From positions 7,111,765 to 7,175,764 of the forward strand of contig JABAKD010000004.1 in the NCBI GenBank assembly GCA_012845835.1: DNA of 64,000 bases, in the 5' to 3' direction. Below the pieces are notes generated by a model, which was not told the origin of the DNA, searched no databases, and saw only the letters and a program-made list of their open reading frames with translations. Positions within the stretch are counted from its first letter, which is position 1, and every line of letters begins with the position of its first letter. A program made the position numbers and the translations under genes. This DNA is from Undaria pinnatifida. Its lineage: Eukaryota > Sar > Phaeophyceae > Laminariales > Alariaceae. Shown here piece by piece: positions 31,283-41,734 of this stretch.

Positions 31283-31829
31283 TCAGGACGAGCTGTCATC
31301 GCTGGGCGTTGGACTCGGGGGAATGCTCGATTCTCCGGTCTTTAGGGAGCTAAGCATGGTCTTCACACGGTCTCTCCGCCGGGTTTCATGGCGGTGAGGT
31401 GCCATAACTCAGGTCGCGCGGGATTTAGACTCGGAGGGTGCTTGCTTTTTCAGTCGCACACGAACCAGGCGTCGCCTTGACGCCCATTTCGCCAAAACCT
31501 CTCAAGTTTTGTTCGTGTCCGCTCTCTGTCTGGTTTTGCTGCTGCCGCCGCTGCTGCTGGTACTCCTGATTTTGGTGCAGGTGTCGGCGTTCGTGCTGCT
31601 GCTGCTGCTGCTGCCGTTTTTGCTGGTGCTGGTGCTGGTGCTGCTGGTGCTGCTGTCGCTGCTGCTGTTGCTGCTGCTGCAGCTGCAGCGCCGTGGACGG
31701 TGGGTTTCCGGTCGTGGTCGGGGAGAAGTCTGACGCGCAGCTCCTCGGTGTGTGGGCCGATGCGTCTTCGGCGCAACCGTCCACTTCATGCATCCATAGC
31801 GGGTGGAGGGTGCGACCGAGTTGGTCCTC
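31283..31829 (-). CDS. Candidate C-terminal exon(s), Gln-rich, of the minus-strand gene
   Basis: After a plausible acceptor (ACGAACAG, exon from 31829) the frame reads EDQLGRTLHPLWMHEVDGCA, continues into a long Gln-rich run (CAG/CAA repeats) and stops at 31425 after ATEKASTLRV. A possible short intron (donor at about 31500, acceptor GAG at 31408-31410) would instead join, in phase, to APHRHETRRRDRVKTMLSSL and end SDDSSS at 31283. Phase 0 at its start matches the phase-0 donor of the large exon at 33291, but intermediate exons may exist. I do not recognise the family. Repeat expansion makes all three frames open here, so the reading is uncertain. Confidence 0.3.
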
Positions 31830-32154
31830 CTGTTCGTGTATATACCACCATGGAGAACAGAAGAAACAAAAAAAGAGCATGTGGCAAAAAACGAAAAAGG
31901 TATAGTTGAACGCCTATTAATAATTATTTTCCGCACCCGACGAACACGGTGTGGTAACAACCTGTTCGGTTGGTTTTTCGAGTCCGAGCATGGTACGGTG
32001 GCTGCAAGGGGTTGCCCCTGTGTAACGCTGACACGCAATCGGAAACGAGAGGGGTGATTGGATTCACCGGGTTTTGCTGCGCATGTTTCCGATTCAACTT
32101 CGTTCACTACCGTTAGCGCTGTAACCACTCGCATACTCTTTGGATACTACGCGC

Positions 32155-32480
32155 TCAATATACCATATTCGTATCAGCAGTGCTGAATTTTCCAAGACAT
32201 GCATTGCTTTCCGCCGTCGACGCCAATGAGAGTTTCATGTTCGAGGGAGGGGATATTTGGATTGCTTTAGGCATGTCGTAATCTGTCTCCCGATCTTTGG
32301 CGGAGGTGACAACAGAAAAACTCTCGTTGTTAATTTTTGTTCTAATGCATGGAATGAACGAAGCAAGCAAACAGCACAAACAACCTAAAACATGGTTTCC
32401 ATTGCTTTAGGCATGTCTCCCGATCTTTGGCGGAGGTGAAAACAAAAAGCTCTCATTGTTAATATTGTTTTTGAGCTGTA
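32155..32480 (-). other. Possible exon with a partial downstream duplicate
   Basis: The reverse frame 32163-32320 reads KDRETDYDMPKAIQISPPSN and continues to TADTNM before GTATAT. The segment 32265-32340 is repeated at about 32400-32470 (TTGCTTTAGGCATG, CCCGATCTTTGGCGGAGGTG), so part of the putative exon was copied next to itself. Coding status is unproven. Confidence 0.2.
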
Positions 32481-32749
32481 GGTGTCCAAGTTTGTAGTGC
32501 TGCGAAACAACCCCCCCCCCCCGATCGAGACATCCACAAAGCTTACGATACAAGCCCCCAAAACTAATATGGCATTGCTATCATATTAACAGTTCAAGGT
32601 ATTCATTGTTTTCTGTCTTGTGTCGAAACTTCCACGATATGTAGGCAAGGGATAAACATTCGGGGAGCGGGGGGGGGGGGGGGGGGCACGGGAGCCAGAA
32701 TTAAAAAAGAGGGCTGAGCGCTACGTCCCGGTTTTGTCAGGATCTTACC

Positions 32750-32850
32750 GATACACCGCGGATGCCTACAGCGATGATGTAGAGTGCATCGACGTTCGCC
32801 ACGACAGTGTTCAGCAAATTTTGGCCAAGACGGTTTCTGAATACGTTCAG
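32750..32850 (+). other. Short exon-like frame, unassigned
   Basis: Preceded by GGTTTTGTCAG, it reads SYRYTADAYSDDVECIDVRH and continues to SEYVQ, followed by GTTGTT. The reverse strand also has a splice donor-like GTAAGA at the other edge. No family recognised. G and T runs lie on both sides (32670-32690, 32890-32905). Confidence 0.2.
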
Positions 32851-33290
32851 GTTGTTGTATGTTTGTTTTTTCATCGAGTTGATTTTTCGTTTTTTTTTTT
32901 TTTCAGGGGTTGGTTTTCACGGGTCATGATCCGCCCCGCGGGTCGGGTCGGAATTTTTTTTCAAAATCTAGCGGATCGAGTCGGCTCGGGTCAAGAGGTG
33001 GTCGAAAAAATCATCCGTCAGCTCGGGGTGGGTAAGGAGGTGTTCAAGTCTCACGGTGTGATCGGGTCAGGTCGCCCTGTTTTGTTTTTTTGAAGATCCT
33101 CTACTGAAGATCCCCAGAAAAAAATGGCACATCTGTCCAGAACGCATGGCTGGCGGGTGATACTACTTGTGCTAATCGTACCCGCGACAGGACCGCGCGC
33201 ATAACTTGCGCCCGGCAAAGCGATAAAAAACAGCAACATCGCGAGCGAGCGAGCGAGCGCGCGAGACAAGTATTTTTTTCAAAGCCTCAC

Positions 33291-35657
33291 CTTTTCATTG
33301 CAGCCATCTTCCGCCAGCACGGCAGACAGCCCCATTTTCTGTGCCCCCCCCCGGCCCACTTTTTTCGCTACGCGCGCTTGGCCGTCGCGCCCCGTGTTGG
33401 TACCGCTGATGCTACCCTCGATGCCTCCGCCGACCATGCCACCACCTTCGCCACCTTCGCTACCTTCGCCTCCGCCGCAGCCACCACCACCACCACCAAC
33501 AATAACATCACCAACACCACCAACACCATCACCAACACCAACACCACCAACACCACCAACACCAACACCACCGCCACCACCACCGTTAACACCACCCCCA
33601 TCGCCGTTGCCGCTATTGCGTTTCCTCTCCATGGCGACACGCGTATCTGCGCGCTCGAAGGCCTCCTGCACGTCCGCCACGGTGGCACGATAGCGAGGCG
33701 GAGAAAAGGGCCTGCTGCTGCTACCACCGTTAGCCTGCTGATTTCCCACTGTGTTTCCTGTCTGCGGTACGGATTTATCAGGGGGAGAGTGAGACGTGTG
33801 AATCGTGCGCGTGGTAGGGGTTTCCCACTTCACGCATGGCGCTATGTGGGGAGGGGAAATTCCGGCAATACTCCCGCCCTTTGCGTGGGCGGTGGGGGCA
33901 CCGATGGCTTCGTCGTCGTCTCCTCGCGGGTACAAGCGGACTGTGGCGCTAAGGGGGGGGGCGAGAAGATCGTCCTGCCAGGCCAGGAAGTGCTTAGGGC
34001 TGGCGGAATATTTTGGTGTGTCGTCGTCGGGGCCGAGAGCTTTCACGCCACCGCTGTTGCCGTCCCCGCAGCAGGCTGCGCCTCCCCCGCCGGCCACGAA
34101 ATCGCTTGCAATACCGGGAAGGTTGTCTGTTTCAGTAGCTGCCTTCGCCGATGACCCTCCCGCTTCCGTCGTCACAACAACCGCCGCCGCCGCTGCTTCC
34201 TCAAACACCGCGGCGTCAGCCCCCGAGATTTTTACCGCTGGTCTGTCCCCGGAAGATCTCCCGCGGTTGGCGATGCCGAGGCCGCACCCATTGTCAGGTC
34301 TTTCGTTAACCGTGCCCACCCCAATCAGCTGAGCGGTGAGGCCCCCGTTCGACCCCACCCTGGAGTGTCCGCCGCCGCTTCCACGGCCACCGTTGCTGCC
34401 ACCGTCTGCGCCCCCGCCCCCATGACGCCTACCACCACTCGCACCTAAAGGTAACAGTCCGATCGGACCACGGGTGATCGGATCGGAGTCGCTGAAGTTC
34501 TTCCAGGAGTGATCGAGGAGCGACAGGCCCAATTTGTTGCTGCAGGGAGGGATCAGCTTCCCGGCGCTGCGGCAGGTCGTCTTCTCCCCCGCCGCCACCT
34601 CTGGACATACCTCTGGACCGACCCCATCCCCGCCCATGGTCACGCTCCCGGCGGTGAAATCGCCTGCGACGGGCATAGGGCTTTGCGACGATCGCTGGGA
34701 CAACGGCGACCGGAGCGCCCGCTCCGCCTCCCCCGACGTTGCGCCTTTCCGTGTCCCCCCGGTTGCTTCCTCGGCCTGGATCTCGGCCGTGCTGGGCGCT
34801 CCTTGTCCTGGTGAACCCCCCAGGCTACCTGCAGACGCCCTGCTTCGCTCGTGCTCTTGGGGAGAGGACTTGCCCCCCAAGATGCCTCCTCCTCCCCCTC
34901 CTCCTCCTCCTCGTTCTCCTCCCCGTCGTCCTCCAGTCCCTCCACCACCATGTCTATCTTCGCGCGCGCCTCCATTCTCTTTCCCCCCCCCCGCATCCAA
35001 CCCGTCCCCGAAGACACCCCCTTCGCTGTTCCAGCGGCGGTGGGGATGGTGGAGATTGTAGACAGCGGTCCCAGTAACATCCCTCGCCGTGGCTCCCTCC
35101 ACCACCGGTCCTGGCACGGTGGTGGCGAGAGAGACGGTTCGCCCCGGGGAGAGCACTGACGCCACCTCCACCATTGCCGGCGTAACGGCAGCGGCGCCAT
35201 CACCACCGCCATCACCATTAACACCACCAACACCGCCAACACTACAATCAACACCACCAACACCAACACCAACACCAACACCAACACCAACACCACCAAC
35301 ACCACCAACACCAACACCAATGCCACCAACACCACCACCACCACCACCACCATCACCGCCACCACCCGTCGCCACTACCGCTTCAATACTATCTCCGTGC
35401 GGCTCATCGCTGCTGCTGCTGCGAGCCAAGGCGACGATCCGACTACAGCCCAACCTATCGGTGACAGTTTCCTGGCAATCTCTCCCTCCACCCTCCCCGC
35501 CACCACCACCGCCACCACCACCGCCACCTCCATCGCGCCCTAGGGGCGTCGGAAGGTCAAATTTGGCGTCGTCGTCCTGCGAAAATTTAGCATCGTCATC
35601 TTTTAGGCAGTACTCGGAAAGGTCGTGCTCGCCGCGCATGATCTCCAAAGACGGTGC
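33291..35657 (-). CDS. Large internal exon of an unrecognised minus-strand gene (789 codons)
   Basis: One frame stays open for 789 codons from a weak acceptor (CCTAAG at 35658) to a strong donor (AAAAG/GTGAGG, exon end 33291), phase 0 at both ends. It starts near LEIMRGEHDLSEYC, has a duplicated DDDAKF, and is rich in Gly and Ser with GGT/GGC and GTTGGTGTTGG runs. Less repetitive parts include GLSLLDHSWKNFSDSD, SPKHFLAWQDDLLAPP, YRATVADVQEAFERAD and MGLSAVLAEDGCNEK. It looks like a largely disordered regulatory or scaffold protein. No domain recognised. The openness could be partly due to repeats, but the non-repetitive segments and splice sites argue for a real exon. Upstream exons should lie above 35.66 kb. 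Confidence 0.5.
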
Positions 35658-36420
35658 CTTAGGAAGCCGCCTCCGCGGCTGTTTTCATGTTTTGTGGCGT
35701 AGAACAACGGCCATAGACAGGGAGAACCCACGCAGTCGTCACCAGAAAACGAGTGCGTGAATAGAACGGTTGGTTGCGCGAGGGACGGAGGGGAGAGGGG
35801 TGAGAGGAGGCGGTGGGTGACGGGGGAGGGGGAGTATAGGGTGGACCCCGTGCAACCGCCATAAAAATGAAGCGTTATTGTGAAAGGGGGGGGGGGGGGG
35901 CGGCCGGGGGAGGGTGGGGAGCGAGCGTCGTTGGCGGCACGAGTGGTGGGTGTGATGAGGGGTAGGCATATTGGGTCGCGAACCAAAGTGGTAGACAATA
36001 TCTACGAACCCGCCACAATAATGGCTTGTTTGCGCGCGAAAGGGGAGAGGGGCGTGGTAGGGGGACAAGGGGAGGGGAGGGGAGGGGGGGGAGTTACGGT
36101 GAGCCTTAGGAAGACGCCTCCGCGGCTGGTTTTCTATTTTTGTCGCGGCGGGGTGCGAAGTAGCGGCAGACGGAACGGGGGTGGTCGCCGGGTGGCCCCA
36201 ACTGAAGAAAAGTGCGTAGAGCACCAAGCGAAGACATCCGGCCAGGCAGGATACATGCTTCAAAAAGCTTCACACGGCGATCTCGACTGTCCCAGGAGTC
36301 GCAGCGAAATCGCCCACGACTTGCATCGAGCGTTCTTGGATCTGATAGGATACGTTGGTTGACCCCACGACGGTGGGGGGGCGGGGGTAACATTTTAAGG
36401 CTCTCGCGAGCGGCTTGACC
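35658..36420 (-). repeat. Upstream flank with a duplicated exon border
   Basis: The 35657-35700 sequence (GCCTTAGGAAGCCGCCTCCG, CGGCTGTTTTC) recurs at 36099-36147. This copies the acceptor region of the large exon. Between them are G-rich and C-rich tracts. The frame at about 36270-36365 (-) reading TNVSYQIQERSMQVVGDFAA may be a further exon but is unproven. Confidence 0.35.
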
Positions 36421-36697
36421 TGTTTATCTTTACCAGATATGTTTTTGTTGTCATTTTTCGGTTTTGCTGCATTGTGTGGATGTACCGCCGCCATCGTCTT
36501 TTTTGTTTGTTTGTTTGTTTGTTTTTTGCTTCGCTGCGTTGAAAACAAAAAAGTTTTTTGGTCGGCGTCTTTTTGAGCGAGGTGCGGAGTCCCTCGCGCG
36601 AGTGGCCTATACTTCGCTATTGAAAATGGGGGGGGCAAAACCAATGTATAAACATAGCTTTATATATAATTATGTATATAATAGTAGTCTATACCTG

Positions 36698-36992
36698 GGA
36701 GTCATCCCACGGCAGGGAGTGTAGCAGATTCCGAGAAATTTCTGAGCTCCTAACATGAGGTAGGAGCTCGATTTTTCCCCCCCGAAACATGACTTCGAAG
36801 GCATTCGTTTCGCTTCGCACAACCCGACCGATTTCTCCTATACAAAAACTTAGTCCTCAAAATAAAGATACACTCGTGAAAATGACTTGCACTACGGTAT
36901 AAACCGGTAGTTCCTCGCTTGAAGGGGTCAATCGGACAGGTACATTATTTGTTAATCCAACAACTGCAACCCTTACCGTGGGATGACTCCCG
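36698..36992 (+). mobile_element. Family B reference-like copy
   Basis: Starts GGAGTCATCCCACGGCAGGG and ends CCTTACCGTGGGATGACTCC. The ends are inverted repeats, the length is about 295 bases, and there is no internal array. This is the cleanest copy for defining the family. 36420-36698 holds a GTTT run and TA-rich sequence only. Confidence 0.85.
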
Positions 36993-37009
36993 GCATATGT
37001 AGCACTGTC

Positions 37010-37725
37010 GACGCGCGTGCTGCGATAGAGGCGCGCACGACTTTTTGTTTTCTGATACTACCCCTCACTATCGGAGCTTGAGACCTCTCCCAAAAAACTG
37101 ATTTGGAGAAAAACAAAACTGCTCGTACGTACATATCGGATGAAAAGAAAATCATGGCCTCTACGTTGATACACACGACGAGAATCATTTGGGGGGGAAA
37201 AAAAAGTGGTGTTTTTCCGACGATTTGGGGTTAAGGAAGCCCCGTCATTCAGAAAAAAAAATCGCCAGAAAGAGGTATACCTTAATACCTTAATACAATT
37301 TACGACGATTTTGGGTCAAGGAAGCCCCGTCATTCAGAAAACGTTTTCGCCAGAAAGAGGTATACCTTAATACCTTAGTACAATTTACGACGATTTTGGG
37401 TTAAGGAGTCCCGTCATTCAGAAAACGTTTTCGCCAGAAAGAGGTATAGTACCTTAATACCTTAATACAATTTACGACGATTTTGGGTTAAGGAGCCCCG
37501 TCATTCAGAAAACGTTTTCGCCAGAAAGAGGTATACCTTAATACCTTAATACAATTTACGACGATTTTGGGTTAAGGAGCCCCGTCATTCAGAAAACGTT
37601 TTCGCCAGAAAGAGGTATACCTTAATACCTTAATACAATTTACGACGATTTTGGGTTAAGGAGCCCCGTCATTCAGACAAACATTTCACACGAAAAGCGC
37701 TGCCTCTATATCGTAGCACGCGTCC
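37010..37725 (-). mobile_element. Family A copy with six nearly identical 84-bp subterminal repeats
   Basis: Ends GACGCGCGTGCTGCGATAGA and ATATCGTAGCACGCGTCC. From about 37210 to 37680 an 84-base segment repeats about six times almost without change (ACGACGATTTTGGGTTAAGG, AGCCCCGTCATTCAGAAAAC, GTTTTCGCCAGAAAGAGGTA, TACCTTAATACCTTAATACA). The sameness suggests recent amplification or homogenisation. Confidence 0.85.
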
Positions 37726-37839
37726 AACAACAGGTCGGACACCTACGAGATTGCTCGAGCAACAGGGTTAACAGCCGTGTGGTCACCGAGTACCCCCAGC
37801 ATTACGCAAGCGAGCGAGCAAGGCACCGAACAGCAGGCA

Positions 37840-38068
37840 TTCATTATCATCATCATCATCATCATCATCACCATCATCATCATCACCACCATCATCATCA
37901 TCATCGTGATCATCATCATCATCATCATCATTACCACCATCATCATCATCACCATCATTATCATCATCATCATCATCATCATCACCACCATCATCATCAG
38001 CATCATCAGCATCGTCAGAATCATCATCACCATCATCATCACCATCATCATCATCCTCATCCTCATCG
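37840..38068. repeat. CAT/ATC trinucleotide array
   Basis: About 225 bases of CAT with CAC, CGT and CAG variants. It produces fictitious poly-His, poly-Ile, poly-Asp and poly-Met ORFs in different frames. Confidence 0.95.
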
Positions 38069-38380
38069 TCGCCAAAAAAGCCGAAGGACAACAGCTGCAG
38101 CAGAACTCAGGATCGCTCTACGATATCAAGGATACTTTTCCTGGTACATCCATGGCTTATTTAGTCAAGTGGTGCGGGATGGCATACCACGCCACAGGCC
38201 ACACACCCCGCTCCTTGCTCTTGCGTCGGTCCTGCGATGTGTGCGCTACTTCGCGCCTGATTTTCTTTCACCAATTCATAGACGCATTCTTAAACTGTAT
38301 TTATTTGCCAAAATAGGGGTGTAGCGGGAATTAGAACCGTGACTTTTCGCGTTCGGTAGGAACGACCCTTACCTGGCCAG

Positions 38381-38573
38381 CAAACTCGGGCCCAAGACCG
38401 GCGGGAAGAGGAAATCCCGCAAACCCTTCCAGCTGCCCAACGAGCCAAAGTGGAAAAAAAAACGAGCATCGAAAAAATGGCGGGGGCGGGGGGGGGCGGG
38501 GGCGGGCAGAGATGCGAAAAAAATCAAAATGAAGATGACCGAGGAGTTAAAACGCGATAATCGAGCTAAAACG
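38381..38573 (+). CDS. Candidate internal exon encoding a very basic segment
   Basis: After ACCTGGCCAG the frame (one base in) stays open for 64 codons with no ATG needed. It reads KLGPKTGGKRKSRKPFQLPN, then EPKWKKKRASKKW, and a later KMTEELKRDNRAKT before GTCGGT. About a third of residues are Lys/Arg, suggesting nucleic-acid binding or a nucleolar signal. Repeat F starts at the putative donor. Neighbouring exons were not found, and it could be a gene fragment. Confidence 0.3.
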
Positions 38574-38574
38574 G

Positions 38575-38805
38575 TCGGTGGGGGGTGGTGGTACTCATTT
38601 CATGCGCAGCCGTAGTCTTGAGATCATAGACCCTCGCATACGAGCAATGCCGGGACGGACCGCGTCGGGTTTTGACCGAGCAGAAAGACATCGCGTGCGC
38701 CAGGCGCGAAGCGCCGTGAGGTCTTCGGCGAGTCGCATGAAGGGAGAGCTGCATCCTACGACAAGCACCACTTGTGACGCGGAATTCCGCACCTTGCGCG
38801 TGTTT
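38575..38805 (+). repeat. Dispersed repeat F, copy 2
   Basis: Starts with a G run and GGTACTCATTTCATGCGC. Contains GACCCTCGCATACGAGCAAT, CGCCGTGAGGTCTTCGGCGA and GCATGAAGGGAGAGCTGCAT. It aligns to 47968-48180 in the same orientation and to 1150-1400 in reverse. Confidence 0.75.
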
Positions 38806-39330
38806 TCTTGCACATCGGATGACAGCTTCGAATGCCTTGTTTTTTTTTATCCTGGCGAGGCCACTTCCAAAGACAGCAATGGGGATACTATGTAACTGCC
38901 TCGTGGGTGCCTTACCATATTCTCACTACGTGACACCACCCCCCTCGCGCGGAGTTAAGGTTTTCCACGCGGCACACTATGATCTAACTCGTCCACCATC
39001 TCGGTTAACACCAAACAGAAAAAAAAAAACGAGAGAAACGAAAAAAGACGGTAACCTGGTCCGGGTGGGGAAGGCGGGCGGGGAGGGGGCGGCAGCAACG
39101 TGAGAAAGTCCAGAACGAGGTTGGGGGGAACACGGAACAATCGAGGGAAGACCGGGGGTGGGGGGCCGGGGGATAGAACCTCATTCCCGAGTAGCTCTCC
39201 TATTTAGTTCCGGCTTCGTAACAGAGGCATCATGTCGCCAAAGAATTGTTGATGTTGCGACCAACAACAAGATGTGTTTCGAGTGTTTTTTCAATGGCCT
39301 ATTACACTCGGTGTTGAAAATGACGAGTAT
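38806..39330. other. Unassigned spacer
   Basis: No convincing exon or repeat. ORFs are short and overlap on both strands. Confidence 0.45.
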
Positions 39331-39900
39331 ATATGGCACTTCTCGTAATGAAAATACTATATTTGCGGTATTTCGTGCAGTACTATAGCGCTATTTATAG
39401 TATTATATTGAGCTGTTTATATTGTTGTATGTAACACTATTTTTAATACTGTATAGTTATATACAGTGCTGCATAGTATTGTATGATGATGCTCACGTAA
39501 TAATATGTATGGACTATTGTTATGATATGTATAATACTATGTATAATACTGTGTATAATACTATTTTAGAGAACATGAAAATTGCACATCATCATCAGCT
39601 GTGAGGTCGATATTTTGATCAGTATTTGCAAGCTGCGTGTGATAGTTCGATCGCGCATGTTGAGGGGTGTGTATACCCTCGTGAAGGATACAGATCGGCG
39701 TGTACAACGCTATATAATATCATATTATACTACGAGTGTATAATACAATTATAGTACAATATATAATATGTATAGACTAGTCTAACATAATTCTATCAAT
39801 TTCTCTACAACTAACTGTATTAATAAATCATGTCGCGGTACTATATAATACTACTATGAAATACTATTCAATACTACTCATAGATAATGCCGCAGTCTCG
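39330..39900. other. AT-rich island
   Basis: About 550 bases dominated by TATAATACTAT-like words (for example GTATAATACTATGTATAA). It contrasts with the mixed composition around it. A piece of repeat J (GCAAGCTGCGTGTGATA) lies at about 39600-39690. No gene. Confidence 0.7.
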
Positions 39901-40189
39901 GCGATGAGAAGCGGAGAACAGAATATCACCGCACCTGCTTCTTGCTCTTGCGGACCCCGCGCTTCCCCCTTCTCTTTTTTTTTCTGGGCGCCACCTGGTA
40001 CATGTCAGGATGTGTGTAGTGCAAGAACGACTCAATAGGATAATTGGGCTTTCTTTGCACGATATGGAAAGGCGGTTTACGAGGATGCGAAACCGTCAGC
40101 GGTTGCAACAGGCAGCTTCGAGACGCCTGTCTGTGCTGTGAGATATTAAAGTTCACTCTGTTTTTGCTCTACCCCAACCTCTGCTCAGC

Positions 40190-40390
40190 GCTAGCTACTA
40201 CTACTACTGCATGATCTACTGCTGCTGCTACTGCTACTACTACCACTACTACCACTACTACTACTACTACTGCATGATCTACTGCTGCTGCTACTGCTAC
40301 TACTACCACTACTACTACTGCATGATCTGCTGCTGCTGCTGCTACTACTACTACTACTACTACTGCATGATCTGCTGCTGCTGCTACTGC
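40190..40390. repeat. TAC/CTG compound trinucleotide array with ATGATCT interruptions
   Basis: Runs of CTACTACTAC and CTGCTGCTG are separated four times by GCATGATCTRCTG, giving a higher-order pattern. 39900-40190 holds no recognised element. Confidence 0.9.
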
Positions 40391-40675
40391 GCTGCCAAGT
40401 TTCCCGACAGTACACGCCCCGCAGACGCGAGGCACGGATTTGTTAAAGAATTAGATGGCATTTGCCAAGCTTCCCGACAGCACACGCCCTGCAGACGCGA
40501 GGCACGGAGTTGATAAGGAATTAGATGGCATTTGCCAAGTTTCTCGACAATGCACGCCCTGCAGACGCGAGGCACGGAGTCGATAACGAATTAGATGGCA
40601 TTTGCCAAGTTTCTCGACAGTACACGCCCTGCAGACGCGAGGCAAGGAGTTGTTGAGGAATTAGATGGCATTATT
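40388..40675 (-). repeat. About 63-70-bp tandem array, 4 copies
   Basis: The unit contains GCCAAGTTTCTCGACAGTAC, ACGCCCTGCAGACGCGAGGC, ACGGAGTTGATAAGGAATTA and GATGGCATTT. It abuts the tRNA-like repeat at 40660 and shares its GGAATTAG motif. Confidence 0.8.
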
Positions 40676-40985
40676 ATTATTAGTCCGTTTGACCACCGGT
40701 AAAAAGGCCAACAAAAATTGCCTACCCAAACTAGGCCTTAATATGCCAATTCCCCCACGCTGGAACGGCAGGATAGTCAGAGGTCGGCCGGCGGGTATAC
40801 GGGCGGGGAGGTGTTAAATATCCACGCGTTTCCGATTCCTGGTGAGATTTTTTTTTTTTTTTATTCGACATGCATGCGGGGGAAAGGGGAAAGTCGTAAA
40901 AATTTTATTGTTTTGGTGAATTGTGACACTCGAACCCACGACACCCCAAAAGCATGACGTGGGCCGCGACAGAGGTGTGCACCTA
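40660..40985 (-). mobile_element. Second tRNA-like repeat family, copy 2
   Basis: Parallels 26060-26345: TTAGTCCGTTTGACCACCGG, GGAACGGCAGGATAG, TATACGGGCGG. The minus-strand GTGGGTTCGAGTGTCAC near 40930 is a slightly decayed T-arm. Confidence 0.5.
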
Positions 40986-41734
40986 TTTTTTTTTTAGGAT
41001 TACCCCTCATTTTAGGATGTCAAGACGCGCCCTTCTTGACCGCAGACCTGATTTGATTTGGAGAAGAAAAAAATACGTAAAACGGACTACACCGGATGAA
41101 AACCCTCGTATTGTCTAGAGATCGTACAAGTAGAACGAGAATCACGCAAAAAAGAAACCTTACGATTTTCCGACGATTTTTTTGGTCAAAGAACCCCGTC
41201 ATTCACACAACTTTTTCACCAGAAAGAGGTATACCTTAATACCTTGATACAATTTACGACGATTTGGGGTTGAAGAATCCCGTCATTCAGAAAAAGTTTT
41301 CGCCAGAAAGAGGTACACCTTAATACCTCAATATACTTCACGACGATTTCGGGTTAAGGAGCCCCCGTCATTCAGAAAACGTTTCGCCAGGAAGAGGTAT
41401 ACCTTAATAAAATCCACGACGATTTTTGGTTAAGGAGACCCGTCACTCAGAAAACGTTTTCGCCAGAAAGAGGTATACCTTAACACAATTTCCGATGATA
41501 TTGGTTCAAGGAACCCCGTCATTCAGAAACCGTTTTCGCGACAAAGAGATATACCTTAACACAATTTTCGACGATTTTGGTGTAAGGAGCCCCGTCATTC
41601 AGAAAACGTTTTCGCCAGAAAGAGGTATACCTTAATACCTTAATACAATTTACTACGATTTTTTGGGTTAAGGAACCCCGTCATTCAGTGACTATTTCAG
41701 ACCAAAAGCACTACCTCTGTCGTAGCACGCGTCC
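40959..41734 (-). mobile_element. Family A copy with about seven diverged 84-bp repeats
   Basis: Same architecture as 37010-37725, but the internal units (about 41165-41690) differ at many positions and in length. That indicates an older amplification. The right end is CTCTGTCGTAGCACGCGTCC. Confidence 0.8.

Noticed and set aside
37743-38324. Poly-His, poly-Ile, poly-Met and poly-Asp ORFs
   Set aside because: All are readings of one CAT trinucleotide array.
38317-38390. Minus-strand tRNA-like sequence (GGTTCTAATTCCCGC with an upstream TGGCCAGGTAAGG)
   Set aside because: The T-stem and acceptor do not pair properly, so at best it is a decayed relic. No functional tRNA gene is supported anywhere in the window.
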